Positions 7,706-15,414 of a stretch of 64,000 nucleotides of DNA are shown here, in pieces. Within the stretch, counting starts at the first letter, position 1. Every line of letters begins with the position of its first letter. Where the stretch lies: contig NZ_LMCF01000032.1 in NCBI RefSeq assembly GCF_001623075.1, positions 29,374-93,373 on the forward strand, written 5' to 3'. The position numbers and the translations under genes were made by a program. The notes beneath the pieces were generated by a model. It had not been told where the DNA came from, searched no databases, and saw only the letters and a program-made list of their open reading frames with translations. Origin of the DNA: Pseudovibrio sp. Ad37. GTDB lineage: Bacteria; Pseudomonadota; Alphaproteobacteria; Rhizobiales; Stappiaceae.

Positions 7706-9007
7706 ATGCAAAGCACCGGTGTTGCGTCCTTTCGCAAAATGACACCCGGCATGTTGGAAAGTCAGCGACTGGCAATGGCGAATGACATCGTCAAAACAAC
7801 AAAAGCCGAGGTGGCGATCACGTTAAAAAAGGCGGCCCCTGCTCTGGGGATCGATGGTACCGCCTACCATATTCTCGATATTCTGATCGGCCTGACACGG
7901 GCAGATGACTGGAAACAGGACCGCCGTCCGCTGGTCGCGATCTCCAATGACAAGTTGGCTGAATACGTGTGCCGCTCCACGCGCACCGTTATCCGAGCAC
8001 TTAAGCGACTGGTTGAGGTGGGCATACTGGCATACCGCGACAGTTCAACAGGCCGTCGTTTTATCTACCGCAATGGTGCAAGTGGTGAGATTGACCGTGG
8101 ATATGGTTTTGACTTTTCGCCGGCACGCCAGCGGATTGATGAGATCAAACGGATCGGGGAAGAGTTTCAGGCACGTGTGCGGGCAGAGCAGGAAGCAAAG
8201 CGGACTGTTAACCGGTTGTCTCGCGCAATCGTTGATGCTTGCCGGACCGGGCAAAGCGAAGGCGTGGATTGTACCGTGTTCCTGGAAGAACTCTCTGCCA
8301 TTATGGAAACGCCAATGCTGCTTCTTGAGCGGGCAGGCAAGGTCTCAAAACTCTATGAACTGGTTGTGGAAGAGCTCGCAGAAGACAAAACCGGAGACGA
8401 GCAAACTGCCTCAGATATCAATGAATATGCCAAAATGTCAGGCGACCATGACATTCATGTCACCCCTTATAATAATACAACCCATCAAACTCCTATAAAT
8501 AGTAAAACACGGCAGCCATCTAACGATGACTACTCAAATATTAATTCCGCTTCTAACGAAGCTTCAAAGATTGCTCTTGAAAAAGACCAATCAAGCAAAT
8601 TCTCTGCCAAATCCAATGCTCCAGCTCAATTGCAATCTCGGCAATCTGGTCAGTTAGATAACGGTTTAAGTGAGCATTTATCTGCTATTTCTATTGGTTT
8701 GATTGATAGCGCAACAACGGAAACCCAGGAAATGCTGGGCATGCAGTTTTCAAGCTGGTTCGAGCTTGCGCAGTCTGGCGAACAGCTTCGTTTGGCGATT
8801 GGCCTTTCGGAAGATGGCTGGAAACAAGCGGTTGTGACACTGGGCGAAAAAATGGCTGCGGCGGTTCTGGTGGTGACGGTTGAAAAAACCCTGCGCGATC
8901 CTGAAGGCATTTCGCGACCGGCGGGTTACTTCCGCGCCTGTGTTGACCGCGCCAAGGACGGAAAACTCGCCCTGCACAAGTCGCTTTATGGACTGGCTCT
9001 GGGGTAA
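7706..9007 (+). CDS. repC: Replication initiator RepC
   Basis: About 433-residue initiator that is essential and rate-limiting for repABC replicon replication. Typical features are the early RKMTPGMLESQRLA segment, a winged-helix region with RPLVAISNDKLAEYVCRSTRTVIRALKRLVEVG (about residues 70-105), YRNGASGEIDRGYGFDFSP, and the C-terminal ISRPAGYFRACVDRAKDGKLAL signature. The linker at about residues 250-330 is rich in S, N, Q and T and its DNA is AT-rich; in this family the origin lies inside repC. ATG at 7706 is preferred over a longer frame from 7631 because it matches the family start and keeps the ctRNA target in the leader. Its 3' end overlaps the opposing NUDIX gene by 22 bases. Confidence 0.93.
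   Translation: MQSTGVASFRKMTPGMLESQRLAMANDIVKTTKAEVAITLKKAAPALGIDGTAYHILDILIGLTRADDWKQDRRPLVAISNDKLAEYVCRSTRTVIRALKRLVEVGILAYRDSSTGRRFIYRNGASGEIDRGYGFDFSPARQRIDEIKRIGEEFQARVRAEQEAKRTVNRLSRAIVDACRTGQSEGVDCTVFLEELSAIMETPMLLLERAGKVSKLYELVVEELAEDKTGDEQTASDINEYAKMSGDHDIHVTPYNNTTHQTPINSKTRQPSNDDYSNINSASNEASKIALEKDQSSKFSAKSNAPAQLQSRQSGQLDNGLSEHLSAISIGLIDSATTETQEMLGMQFSSWFELAQSGEQLRLAIGLSEDGWKQAVVTLGEKMAAAVLVVTVEKTLRDPEGISRPAGYFRACVDRAKDGKLALHKSLYGLALG
8456..8620. other. AT-rich segment inside repC, candidate origin of replication
   Basis: Within the repC linker-coding region the sequence turns sharply AT-rich (runs such as TATAATAATAC and ATAAATAGTAAAAC), unlike the rest of the gene. The origin of repABC replicons has been mapped inside repC in studied cases, in an AT-rich region. 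The assignment here comes from that precedent plus base composition; no iteron array is visible. Confidence 0.4.
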
Positions 9008-9498
9008 GGGTCTGTAATACCGGTTTCTTGCGGATGTGGCAGATGGATCCGCAAGTGTGGTGTTGGCGTGCGGGTGATGAATTCTTCTTCGATAAGGTCA
9101 AGCATATTGCGTTGTTCCCGAAAACTCACCAACGCCTTTGCATCCGCAAAGGAAAACCATTGATAGGCATCGTGCTCTTCATTGATCGTAATTGAGGTAT
9201 CGTGAGGTACATCTGCAACAAACACTGGGAGAATTGAGAAGCTGTTCATTTCTGGAACGTAGAAACGAATATCGGCATCTGCGGACCAAAGGTTATTGAG
9301 GACTATGCCGGTCTCTTCTCTTACTTCGCGCAGCATTGCTTGCCAGGCGGTTTCTCCTTCTTCGATACCTCCAGCAATCTGACTCCAGGTATTAACTGGC
9401 GGTTTGAGGCGGCGAAGTAAGAGAACTTGCGGCTCTTCGGTGTTCTTGTCGATGAGAAATACTGTGGCGGCACGGCAAAAAACAGGAACTTGGGACAT
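8986..9498 (-). CDS. NUDIX hydrolase (paralog 1)
   Basis: A 170-residue NUDIX protein that would hydrolyse a nucleoside diphosphate linked to another group, with divalent metal. The NUDIX box spans about residues 43-65, reading GGIEEGE, then REVREETGI, with all acidic residues intact. The C-terminal half contains INEEHDAYQWFSFADA, shared almost word for word with the NUDIX protein at 10300-10809, so the two are recent paralogs. It starts at ATG and runs antisense into the last codons of repC. The substrate cannot be predicted; a class resembling dATP/dihydroneopterin pyrophosphatases is possible. Confidence 0.88.
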   Translation of the reverse strand: MSQVPVFCRAATVFLIDKNTEEPQVLLLRRLKPPVNTWSQIAGGIEEGETAWQAMLREVREETGIVLNNLWSADADIRFYVPEMNSFSILPVFVADVPHDTSITINEEHDAYQWFSFADAKALVSFREQRNMLDLIEEEFITRTPTPHLRIHLPHPQETGITDPYPRASP

Positions 9499-9629
9499 AA
9501 TGGTCTCATTGAAAATGGTAAAGGATTCAGATTAGCGTTATATGCAGATCAAGCCAAGAGAAGTAGATTTGGCGCTTATCCGGATGGTCAATTAACCCGC
9601 CTCCTCCTAGGTTAAACCGAGATCTTTGG

Positions 9630-10250
9630 TCATTCCATCAGATGGCTTACATCGTTTAATTTTATAACTCTGGAAGAGCCATCCTTCTCTCGTTTCAAAT
9701 GAGTGAGACTGCAGGGTCTGATGTCGTGCATAATATTCTGCAGGTGAGTATCACTTGAAAGGCCAAGCCACCAATTGATGATGCAAATTATAGAGTTGGC
9801 ATGACTTATGATTATGAGCTTCTCTATACTAGTAGTCGCCAAGTACTCCATGTAGGTCGCTATTCGAGAGTACAGCATCCTCCAGCTTTCTCCTTGATCA
9901 TAGGGGATCCAATCGAGAATGGGTTCGGTTGGGGAGATCCAAATCTTCTGGGCCTCTGCTTTTGAGAGGTCCTTTGCCACGCCGTTGTTCAACTCACGCA
10001 GCTGGCGGGCTTGGAGGAACGTCTTTCCGGTTTTCGCAGTTATCCATTCCGCAGTTTGCACTGCGCGTGTCAGATCGCTGGTAAAAATTTGGAAGGCATG
10101 TGTTGGAACAGACTTTGCCAAGTAGTCGGCAGTCTGCTTCGCTTGAGTGACGCCAAGAGGCGTAAGTATCGAATCTGTCCAACCTCCCACAACACCTTTC
10201 AGCATGTGCTCACTTTCACCGTGTCTCAGAAGAATGAGTTCGTTCAGCAT
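9630..10250 (-). CDS. Histidine phosphatase family protein
   Basis: A 206-residue member of the branch-1 histidine phosphatase (phosphoglycerate mutase-like) family. The catalytic RHG motif is at residues 9-11 (LILLRHGESE); a second arginine lies in SDLTRAVQTAEW, the acid in RELNNGVAKDLSK, and the second catalytic histidine in IIISHANSIICI. It would dephosphorylate a small phosphorylated metabolite through a phosphohistidine intermediate. It sits between two paralogous NUDIX genes in the same orientation, suggesting a shared role in nucleotide or sugar-phosphate clean-up. True substrate unknown. Confidence 0.85.
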   Translation of the reverse strand: MLNELILLRHGESEHMLKGVVGGWTDSILTPLGVTQAKQTADYLAKSVPTHAFQIFTSDLTRAVQTAEWITAKTGKTFLQARQLRELNNGVAKDLSKAEAQKIWISPTEPILDWIPYDQGESWRMLYSRIATYMEYLATTSIEKLIIISHANSIICIINWWLGLSSDTHLQNIMHDIRPCSLTHLKREKDGSSRVIKLNDVSHLME

Positions 10251-10299
10251 TCAACACCACCGGAGTTCCGGCACTTCCATGAATAGAGAATGTGGAGTG

Positions 10300-10809
10300 T
10301 CAGGAGCTCAAAACTTCGCTGGCGTCCTCATTCTGCTGTGTCGGTAACTCGATCCGAAGATGTGGGCTTGCTTTGCGTGTTACGAACTCGGCATGGAGAT
10401 ATTCAAGAACGCGGCGCTGGCCGGGAAAGCTGAAGAGCTCCATGGCATCATCAAATGAAAACCATTGATAGGCATCGTGTTCCTCATTGATGGCGATTGG
10501 CGTTTCGCTGGAGACAAAACTCACAAACACTGGCAGTTTCTGGATGATGTTCTTTTCCGGAACATAAAATTCTTCACACAGATCAGCAGACCAGAGTTCG
10601 GTGAGGACCAAACCGGTTTCCTCTTTCACCTCTCGCAATGCTGCTTCCCAGCCGGTCTCATTTGGTTCAACCTTGCCTGCAACCTGACACCAGGCGCCGA
10701 GCAAAGTATCAGCGCGGCGCATAAGCAAGACCTGCGGCTCCTCTGCATTCAGGTCGAGAAGAAAAACGGAAACGCCGTTGCTGAGAACGGGAATATTGTT
10801 GGGGGTCAT
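10300..10809 (-). CDS. NUDIX hydrolase (paralog 2)
   Basis: A 169-residue NUDIX hydrolase, paralogous to the protein at 8986-9498: both share LDLNAEEPQVLLMRR-like beginnings, the NUDIX box (AGKVEPNE, then REVKEETGL) and the INEEHDAYQWFSFDDA segment. ATG at 10809 is chosen over a TTG nine codons upstream because it matches the start of the paralog. It heads a three-gene minus-strand group with the histidine phosphatase and NUDIX 1. The role is likely hydrolysis of nucleoside diphosphate derivatives; the pair probably arose by duplication with the phosphatase left between them. Confidence 0.87.
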   Translation of the reverse strand: MTPNNIPVLSNGVSVFLLDLNAEEPQVLLMRRADTLLGAWCQVAGKVEPNETGWEAALREVKEETGLVLTELWSADLCEEFYVPEKNIIQKLPVFVSFVSSETPIAINEEHDAYQWFSFDDAMELFSFPGQRRVLEYLHAEFVTRKASPHLRIELPTQQNEDASEVLSS

Positions 10810-10914
10810 AAGTTGCTCATAAAATAACTGGTGCAATAGACCATGAGCATACTCAGAGAAGAACGAAAAACCAAGAGAGACGAAGGGCAGGAGATCACTC
10901 CCCTGCCCTCACGC

Positions 10915-11964
10915 TTAAGTTTTGGAATGGGCTGTTGAAGCTGGGACCTGATCGTCTTTAGAGAACTGACCGCGTGTCCGGTTGGCATAAGAGACCAGCA
11001 CCAACATCACCGGCACCTCAACCAGTACACCTACGATGGTTGCCAGGGCAGCTCCGGAGGTGACGCCGAACAAGCTGATTGCCACAGCGACGGCCAGCTC
11101 AAAGAAGTTCGACGCACCGATCATCGCGCCGGGCGCTGCAACATTGTGCGGCTGGCGCCACTTCCGCATCCAGAAGTATGTGACGAAGAAAATCAGGACA
11201 GTTTGGATCAGAAGCGGAATCGCGATGAGAACGATGTCAGCTGGTGATGAAATGATGTTGTCCGCCTGAAGACCAAACAGCAAGAACACCGTGCCCACCA
11301 GACCCGCAATCGAGAATGGTTTCATCCCTGCACTGAATGAAGAAAGGTGCTCTTTGTCTTTGAGGCCGAGCCGGGTCACCCACCCTGCCCCCAATGGCAA
11401 CGCAACAAACAGTGCGGTTGAAACCAACAATACATCCCATGGGACGATGATGTTTGAGACATCCAGCAAAAACGCCGCGATTGGCGCGAAAGCAAAGATC
11501 ATAATCAGGTCATTGGTTGCAACCTGAGCCACCGTATAACTTGCATTGCCCTTTGTTAGATACGACCAGACAAACACCATCGCTGTGCAAGGAGCAACGC
11601 CAAGCAAGATCATGCCTGCGATGTATTGATCCGCCAGATCTGCCGGAATGAACGGCGCAAAGATATGGCGCATGAACAGCACGGCCAGAGCTGCCATGGT
11701 GAAGGGTTTCACCAGCCAGTTCATGGCCAGCGTTACTATGAGGCCCTTTGGTTTCACAAAGCAATTGCGAACCTCGGTGAACTCGACCTGCACCATCATT
11801 GGATAGATCATAAGCCAGATCAGAACCGCGATGACCAGATTGATCCCGCCGACCTGCAAGTCACCGATGATCTGAAAAAGGCCAGGTTGAAGGAGGCCTG
11901 CCCCTACCCCCAGAGCCATTGCAAGACCTACCCATACTGAGAGGTAGCGTTCAAAAGTACCCAT
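10915..11964 (-). CDS. acr3: ACR3-family arsenite efflux permease
   Basis: A 349-residue inner-membrane carrier with about ten hydrophobic segments that exports arsenite, H(AsO3), using the proton gradient. Diagnostic features of ACR3 proteins are the [15 protein letters not shown] segment, holding the conserved membrane cysteine needed for arsenite transport, [13 protein letters not shown], and the [14 protein letters not shown] segment with the conserved glutamate. A strong ribosome site (AGGAGAAATC) precedes the ATG. It lies directly downstream of arsR on the same strand, with a copy of the putative ArsR operator in the gap. No arsC is adjacent. Confidence 0.93.
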   Translation of the reverse strand: MGTFERYLSVWVGLAMALGVGAGLLQPGLFQIIGDLQVGGINLVIAVLIWLMIYPMMVQVEFTEVRNCFVKPKGLIVTLAMNWLVKPFTMAALAVLFMRHIFAPFIPADLADQYIAGMILLGVAPCTAMVFVWSYLTKGNASYTVAQVATNDLIMIFAFAPIAAFLLDVSNIIVPWDVLLVSTALFVALPLGAGWVTRLGLKDKEHLSSFSAGMKPFSIAGLVGTVFLLFGLQADNIISSPADIVLIAIPLLIQTVLIFFVTYFWMRKWRQPHNVAAPGAMIGASNFFELAVAVAISLFGVTSGAALATIVGVLVEVPVMLVLVSYANRTRGQFSKDDQVPASTAHSKT

Positions 11965-11977
11965 GATTTCTCCTGCC

Positions 11978-11994
11978 TATCGTCGATAGACGAT
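11978..11994. promoter_or_regulatory. Putative ArsR operator, copy 2 (before acr3)
   Basis: Contains ATCGTC and GACGAT arms around GATA, and shares the 17-base core TATCGTCGATA-(G/C)-ACGAT with the larger palindrome upstream of arsR. Lying in the short gap between arsR and acr3, it suggests that acr3 can be repressed or initiated separately from arsR. Confidence 0.55.
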
Positions 11995-12009
11995 GAATTT
12001 CGACAAATT

Positions 12010-12336
12010 TTAGAGCTTGAAGCTGCTCTCAAAGAGGAAGTTGAAGTTCTTCAACTCAGACCGATTGACTGAATAACAAATGCGCGGGCGCTGTACTTCC
12101 GCCAGTATGAACCCTGCATCCTTCAGGATTCGGAGATGCTCGGACACTGTGGACTGCGCCAGACCGATAGAGTTCACGAGATCTCCACCGACACAACCGG
12201 GTTGAGCCGCCATAATTTTCAGCAGACGGACACGTGCTGGATGCGCCAGGGCTTTGGCCTGGACGGCGAGCTTTTCTTCTTCTGCTTCATTCAAAGAGGC
12301 AGGTGCGAATTCAGTAACGCAGGTGTTTTCTGTCAT
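12010..12336 (-). CDS. arsR: ArsR/SmtB-family transcriptional repressor
   Basis: A 108-residue winged-helix repressor expected to release DNA on binding As(III). The core reads ALAHPARVRLLKIMAAQPGCVGGDLVNSIGLAQSTVSEHLRILKDAG, with the recognition helix QSTVSEHLRILK typical of ArsR, followed by the wing (AEVQRPRICYSVN). Cysteines at the N-terminus, in helix PGCVGG and in RPRICYS could form a thiol site, though this is not the classical CVC arrangement. ATG at 12336 is chosen because the longer frame would read through the operator. It precedes and probably controls acr3. Confidence 0.88.
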   Translation of the reverse strand: MTENTCVTEFAPASLNEAEEEKLAVQAKALAHPARVRLLKIMAAQPGCVGGDLVNSIGLAQSTVSEHLRILKDAGFILAEVQRPRICYSVNRSELKNFNFLFESSFKL

Positions 12337-12347
12337 CGTTGATTCCG

Positions 12348-12369
12348 TATATCGTCGATACACGATATA
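12348..12369. promoter_or_regulatory. Putative ArsR operator, copy 1 (arsR promoter)
   Basis: Perfect 8-base arms TATATCGT and ACGATATA separated by six bases, just upstream of the arsR start codon. The core is repeated before acr3. Position, symmetry and duplication fit autoregulation by the adjacent ArsR protein. Confidence 0.65.
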
Positions 12370-12403
12370 CTCCTCTCCTCATTCACTGGCAAGGCCTTTC
12401 TGT

Positions 12404-12444
12404 GTTGACAGCTGTCAACTTTTTTGAAGCTGAGTTGACAGCTG
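12404..12444. promoter_or_regulatory. GTTGACAGCTGTCAAC palindrome with adjacent half-copy
   Basis: A perfect 16-base palindrome at 12404-12419 followed 14 bases later by a second GTTGACAGCTG half-copy at 12434-12444. A nearly identical palindrome occurs at 14891-14910. The repetition suggests binding sites for one regulator, separate from the ArsR site nearby. The cognate protein is unknown. Confidence 0.5.
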
Positions 12445-12466
12445 AAACTCCCCTCCCCTGCTCAGA

Positions 12467-13069
12467 CTATCGTGCTGTGGAGTGATACTCTGGGTTGGGC
12501 TGCATGCCTGTTGCAGAGGCCATGCGGTTGGACATGGAGAAAAAGGCCGCGACTTCGCAAATGTCCCAGATATCTTCTTCCGAGAAGCCAACATCCCGAA
12601 GGCCTTGCCGGTCACCCTCAACAATCTCAGAGGACGTCTTCGCAATCTTTGTAGAAAAGTCGAGCATCACACGCTGTTTGTCAGTCAGATCGGCATAGCG
12701 ATAGTTCATCACCATAGCTTCACCCAGTTCCGGTTTATTGGAATACTCCCGAACAGCAGCGCCATGGGCAACCTGACAATACCAGCAGGAATTGATCGAC
12801 GAAACGGTGACGGCGATCATCTCTCGTTCCAGTTTGGAAATGCCAGAGTCCCCGAGCATGAGCTCATTGTACATCTGAGAAAACGCCCTGAGCTTTTCTG
12901 GTCGATGTGCGAAGGCAATCAGCACGTTCGGAATCAACCCGAGTTTGCTCTGACATTTACCAAAAAGCTCCTGAATATCATCAGGTAATGGATCCGGCAG
13001 GCTGAGCTTCAAGGCAGTCGGGTGCGTAAGGCTTGCGCTCTCTATTTTCTGAAAATCGGTTGTCGTCAT
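12467..13069 (-). CDS. Carboxymuconolactone decarboxylase / AhpD-like peroxidase-related protein
   Basis: A 200-residue all-helical protein of the CMD/AhpD fold. The catalytic CXXC with following histidine is present (NSCWYCQVAHGAAV, about residues 91-104), the arrangement that gives AhpD proteins thiol-dependent peroxidase activity. The rest, including LGLIPNVLIAFAHRPEKLRAF and an EEDIWDICEVAAFFSMSNRMA helix, matches the uncharacterised peroxidase-related subgroup. ATG at 13069 has an excellent ribosome site (GGAGGGACC). It may defend against peroxides or organic hydroperoxides; the natural reductant is unknown. Confidence 0.82.
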   Translation of the reverse strand: MTTTDFQKIESASLTHPTALKLSLPDPLPDDIQELFGKCQSKLGLIPNVLIAFAHRPEKLRAFSQMYNELMLGDSGISKLEREMIAVTVSSINSCWYCQVAHGAAVREYSNKPELGEAMVMNYRYADLTDKQRVMLDFSTKIAKTSSEIVEGDRQGLRDVGFSEEDIWDICEVAAFFSMSNRMASATGMQPNPEYHSTAR

Positions 13070-13140
13070 TATATGGTCCCTCCTCCATTTCAGCAGCTTA
13101 CCCGTGAATGAAGGGACTGTCCTCACTACAAAAGGAGAGC

Positions 13141-13171
13141 AAAGAAAAACCCGCCTTTGGGAAGAGGCGGG
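13141..13171 (-). terminator. Intrinsic terminator after the ferric-reductase-like gene
   Basis: CCCGCCT (13150-13156) pairs with AGGCGGG (13165-13171); on the minus strand the stem is followed by a T-rich tail (GTTTTTCTTT). It lies 25 bases past the stop of the minus-strand gene at 13196. Confidence 0.8.
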
Positions 13172-13195
13172 CTTAGTTGGAGGCTTGCTTGGGAT

Positions 13196-13804
13196 TTAAG
13201 CGTGGGCGGAGAGCTTACGCTCTTTTCGTTTATTGGTGACGTGCACATATCTGTAGAGCTCTAGGAGTAGAAGCGGTGTGAAATGCACCAGTGCTGGTCC
13301 AACTTTATAGTCTACCAGGACCCAATGGGCGAACACGAGGACTGCTGCTGCGTAGACAAGTTTTTGCAGATTCTTCCATCTAGACCCGAGCTGGGCGATG
13401 AACCAAGCGTTGCTGGTAACTGTGAGCGGTATGAAAATGAGAGAAGCCAGCCATCCAGTCCAGATCCCGATTTTGACGAGGTCTTGCAAGATAGGGCCTA
13501 GGGATCCCTTATCCAGCAAGTAGATAGCAACATGCAGCGCTGAATAGCAGGCCGCTGCTACGCCGATATACCGCCGCCGTTCCATCAACCAACGCACCCA
13601 GCGTTGACCGTTTGTCAGGAACATCAGCGGCGTGATCATGAGGCTTATGATCAGAAAACGAGCGACAAACTCTCCAGTTGGATGGAGAAGGTGCTCCAAC
13701 TTGTCGCTTTCACGGAGAAGCTCTCCGATGATAGCTAACCCCGGGAGCGCAAGGATAAACCAGAAGGTAAATGGTGAGTTCCAAAATGCTCGAAGGTAAG
13801 ACAT
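13196..13804 (-). CDS. Ferric-reductase-like transmembrane protein (MsrQ/YedZ type)
   Basis: A 202-residue integral membrane protein with about six hydrophobic segments and the ferric-reductase-like transmembrane core. Candidate heme histidines lie in CYSALHVAIYLL and VFAHWVLVDYK; the intervening SNAWFIAQLGSRWKNLQKLVYAAA is the usual MsrQ/YedZ signature (WKxLQRLxY). MsrQ passes quinol electrons to the periplasmic methionine sulfoxide reductase MsrP, but no msrP lies in this window, so the partner may be elsewhere or this may be an orphan paralog. ATG at 13804 is preferred over an upstream start 13 codons earlier. Confidence 0.8.
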   Translation of the reverse strand: MSYLRAFWNSPFTFWFILALPGLAIIGELLRESDKLEHLLHPTGEFVARFLIISLMITPLMFLTNGQRWVRWLMERRRYIGVAAACYSALHVAIYLLDKGSLGPILQDLVKIGIWTGWLASLIFIPLTVTSNAWFIAQLGSRWKNLQKLVYAAAVLVFAHWVLVDYKVGPALVHFTPLLLLELYRYVHVTNKRKERKLSAHA

Positions 13805-14504
13805 GGTCGCCCGGATGAGTTTGCACTGAGTTGTAAGGTGCACACTGCTGATTTCTCAGTGTTGGGGTACGTGGGAAGTCAGCAGTGTGCGGCCGATTGC
13901 GACTGCGGTGTTCGCGTTCAACCTTGTCCAAACACTGGATTAGCTCTGACTTTTCCGCAAGAAATCAGATGTAACAAAATGTCTTGGGACTTGGTTGAGT
14001 TAGAGATCTAGCTGCTTCGTGGTGTCGGTTAAGTTATGGCCCAACCTATTGGAGGCATTAGGTAATTTAAGAAGCCCCGGCAATGACTCTCAAATCGTCC
14101 TTTCTGCATATGTTTATTGAAAGGCTTCCTCTATTACACTTTAACATGAGTTGCGTTGTTTTTGATGCAAATGTGGTTGCAAACAGCAACAGCAGCTGAC
14201 GGTGCTCTGAAAAAAGCTCTGCCGGAAACCTGTGACAGATTGTTGAGTGAGTTGTGTGCTGCGAATGTTGGCTGGGACTGAATGAAGGGAAAGAATGAAG
14301 GGAAAGAATGAAGGGAAAGCTGGGGCTCAAAGCATCGGATTGATACTCAGCTTTCGGCTTTGAGCGAGATGTGCAGGTTTTAGATCTACCAAACGGACGG
14401 GTCTTCAGAGCTGTATACGTGTGAGTTGCCAACTGACAACATTGGTCTGGAAGGGATATCGGCACTCAGGTTGCATGAAAGGAGTGCCGATGTTTGGCGG
14501 GATG
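13805..14504. other. 700-base region without a supported gene
   Basis: Holds only weak frames whose composition (runs of S, P, F, H) looks like non-coding shadow. It contains a short tandem repeat at 14281-14319. No promoter or structured RNA could be supported. Confidence 0.45.
14281..14319. repeat. 13-base tandem repeat, three perfect copies
   Basis: The unit AATGAAGGGAAAG is repeated three times without mismatch. The unit length is not a multiple of three and no gene covers it, so it is a simple-sequence slippage locus rather than a protein repeat. Confidence 0.9.
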
Positions 14505-14765
14505 TTACAGGTTTAAACGCAAGACCTGAGATCGCTTCTGGAACTCTTCCTCATCTATTTCACCAGTCGCAAAACGTCTGCTGAGTATGTCTAGCGCTTC
14601 GGAAGTTTGGGACTTTGGCTCTTCAGGTTCAGCCTTGCGGGCGCTGTTTATACCTCCGAAATAACCGTAGGACCGGGCGATTAAAAAGCCGATTACGAGC
14701 AAGAGAATAAGAGTGATTGGGAATGGGAAAAAGTGAAATCCGTGCATTCCTGCTTGATGAAACAT
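14505..14765 (-). CDS. Small SHOCT-domain membrane protein
   Basis: An 86-residue protein with one N-terminal transmembrane helix (FFPFPITLILLLVIGFLIA, about residues 12-31) and a C-terminal SHOCT motif (ALDILSRRFATGEIDEEEFQKR, about 58-79), an oligomerisation module often found at the ends of small bacterial proteins. ATG at 14765 has a good AGGAG site. A 20-base palindrome lies 126 bases upstream. Role unknown; such proteins frequently accompany metal or envelope-stress genes. Confidence 0.8.
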   Translation of the reverse strand: MFHQAGMHGFHFFPFPITLILLLVIGFLIARSYGYFGGINSARKAEPEEPKSQTSEALDILSRRFATGEIDEEEFQKRSQVLRLNL

Positions 14766-14890
14766 GGTGATCTCCTTGGGATATTTATTAGATATCTCTA
14801 GAATGGAGAGTACCGGCACGGCTTTCAAATTACATTTGTAATCAACTGTCTCAATCGCTTCACCTGCGGATAACGGTTACACTTTTATAA

Positions 14891-14910
14891 AAGTGGACAG
14901 CTGTCAACTT
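14891..14910. promoter_or_regulatory. GACAGCTGTC palindrome between divergent genes
   Basis: AAGTGGACAG and CTGTCAACTT form a 20-base dyad with one mismatch pair. It shares the GACAGCTGTCAACTT stretch with the palindrome at 12404. It lies between the minus-strand SHOCT gene and the plus-strand STAS gene, so it could control either. Confidence 0.5.
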
Positions 14911-15017
14911 TTCGAATTGGTGAGAGATTTCCAATTTACGTCGAAACTATTCGCCGAATGAAATAGGATGGAAGGCGTGGCTCAGGTAGCATACTGACAG
15001 GAAAAAGAGGTGCCAGA

Positions 15018-15383
15018 ATGATCAAAAAACTCCCAGAAAGTTCGGAGAACATCCTCGGTTTTGAGGTGGATGGAAAAGTCGATCTTAACGAAGAAATGGA
15101 GCTGATTTCGCAGGTTGAGAACGTCCTCGACAAACATGCGAATGTCAGTGTGCTGGTGATTTTGAATGACCGAGCGAAGTGGGGCATCGAGGCTGGCTAC
15201 GAAGATTTGAAATGGGCGATGACCCACATCAAGAGTTTTCATCGCATCGCAATCGTCTCTGATCGGAAGATTTGGGAGTGGCTCGTCGCGATCGATAGTC
15301 CGTTTGCGGCCATGCTTGGTATAGGTGAAAAGCACTTCGATATGGCAAATCTCGACAAGGCTTGGGAGTGGGTCAGAGAATAA
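15018..15383 (+). CDS. SpoIIAA-like (STAS/SEC14-type) protein
   Basis: A 121-residue single-domain protein of the SpoIIAA-like family. Recognisable features are the N-terminal GFEVDGKVDLNEEMELISQVENVLDKHANVSVLVIL pattern, the central WGIEAGYEDLKWAMTHIKSFHRIAIVSD, and the WEWLVAIDSPFAAMLGI segment ending in a DKAWEWV helix. The family adopts a lipid-binding-like or anti-sigma-antagonist-like fold but has no settled function. A thioesterase gene follows in the same direction after about 30 bases, so the two may be co-transcribed. Confidence 0.8.
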   Translation: MIKKLPESSENILGFEVDGKVDLNEEMELISQVENVLDKHANVSVLVILNDRAKWGIEAGYEDLKWAMTHIKSFHRIAIVSDRKIWEWLVAIDSPFAAMLGIGEKHFDMANLDKAWEWVRE

Positions 15384-15414
15384 TTAGAGCCCTTCGGGAG
15401 GTGAGGATAGAGCG

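Noticed and set aside
4315..9007. Exact canonical repABC parS (GTT-N4-GC-N4-AAC)
   Set aside because: No exact match was found by eye in the module; only the variant dyad at 5032 is reported.
10885..10908. GGGCAGG/CCTGCCC hairpin before acr3's 3' end as terminator
   Set aside because: It has no T-rich tail on the acr3 strand; termination cannot be supported.
14067..14465. 132-codon minus-strand frame across the 13-base repeat
   Set aside because: Composition (runs of S, P, F, H, T) is typical of non-coding translation and the tandem repeat is not in phase with codons.
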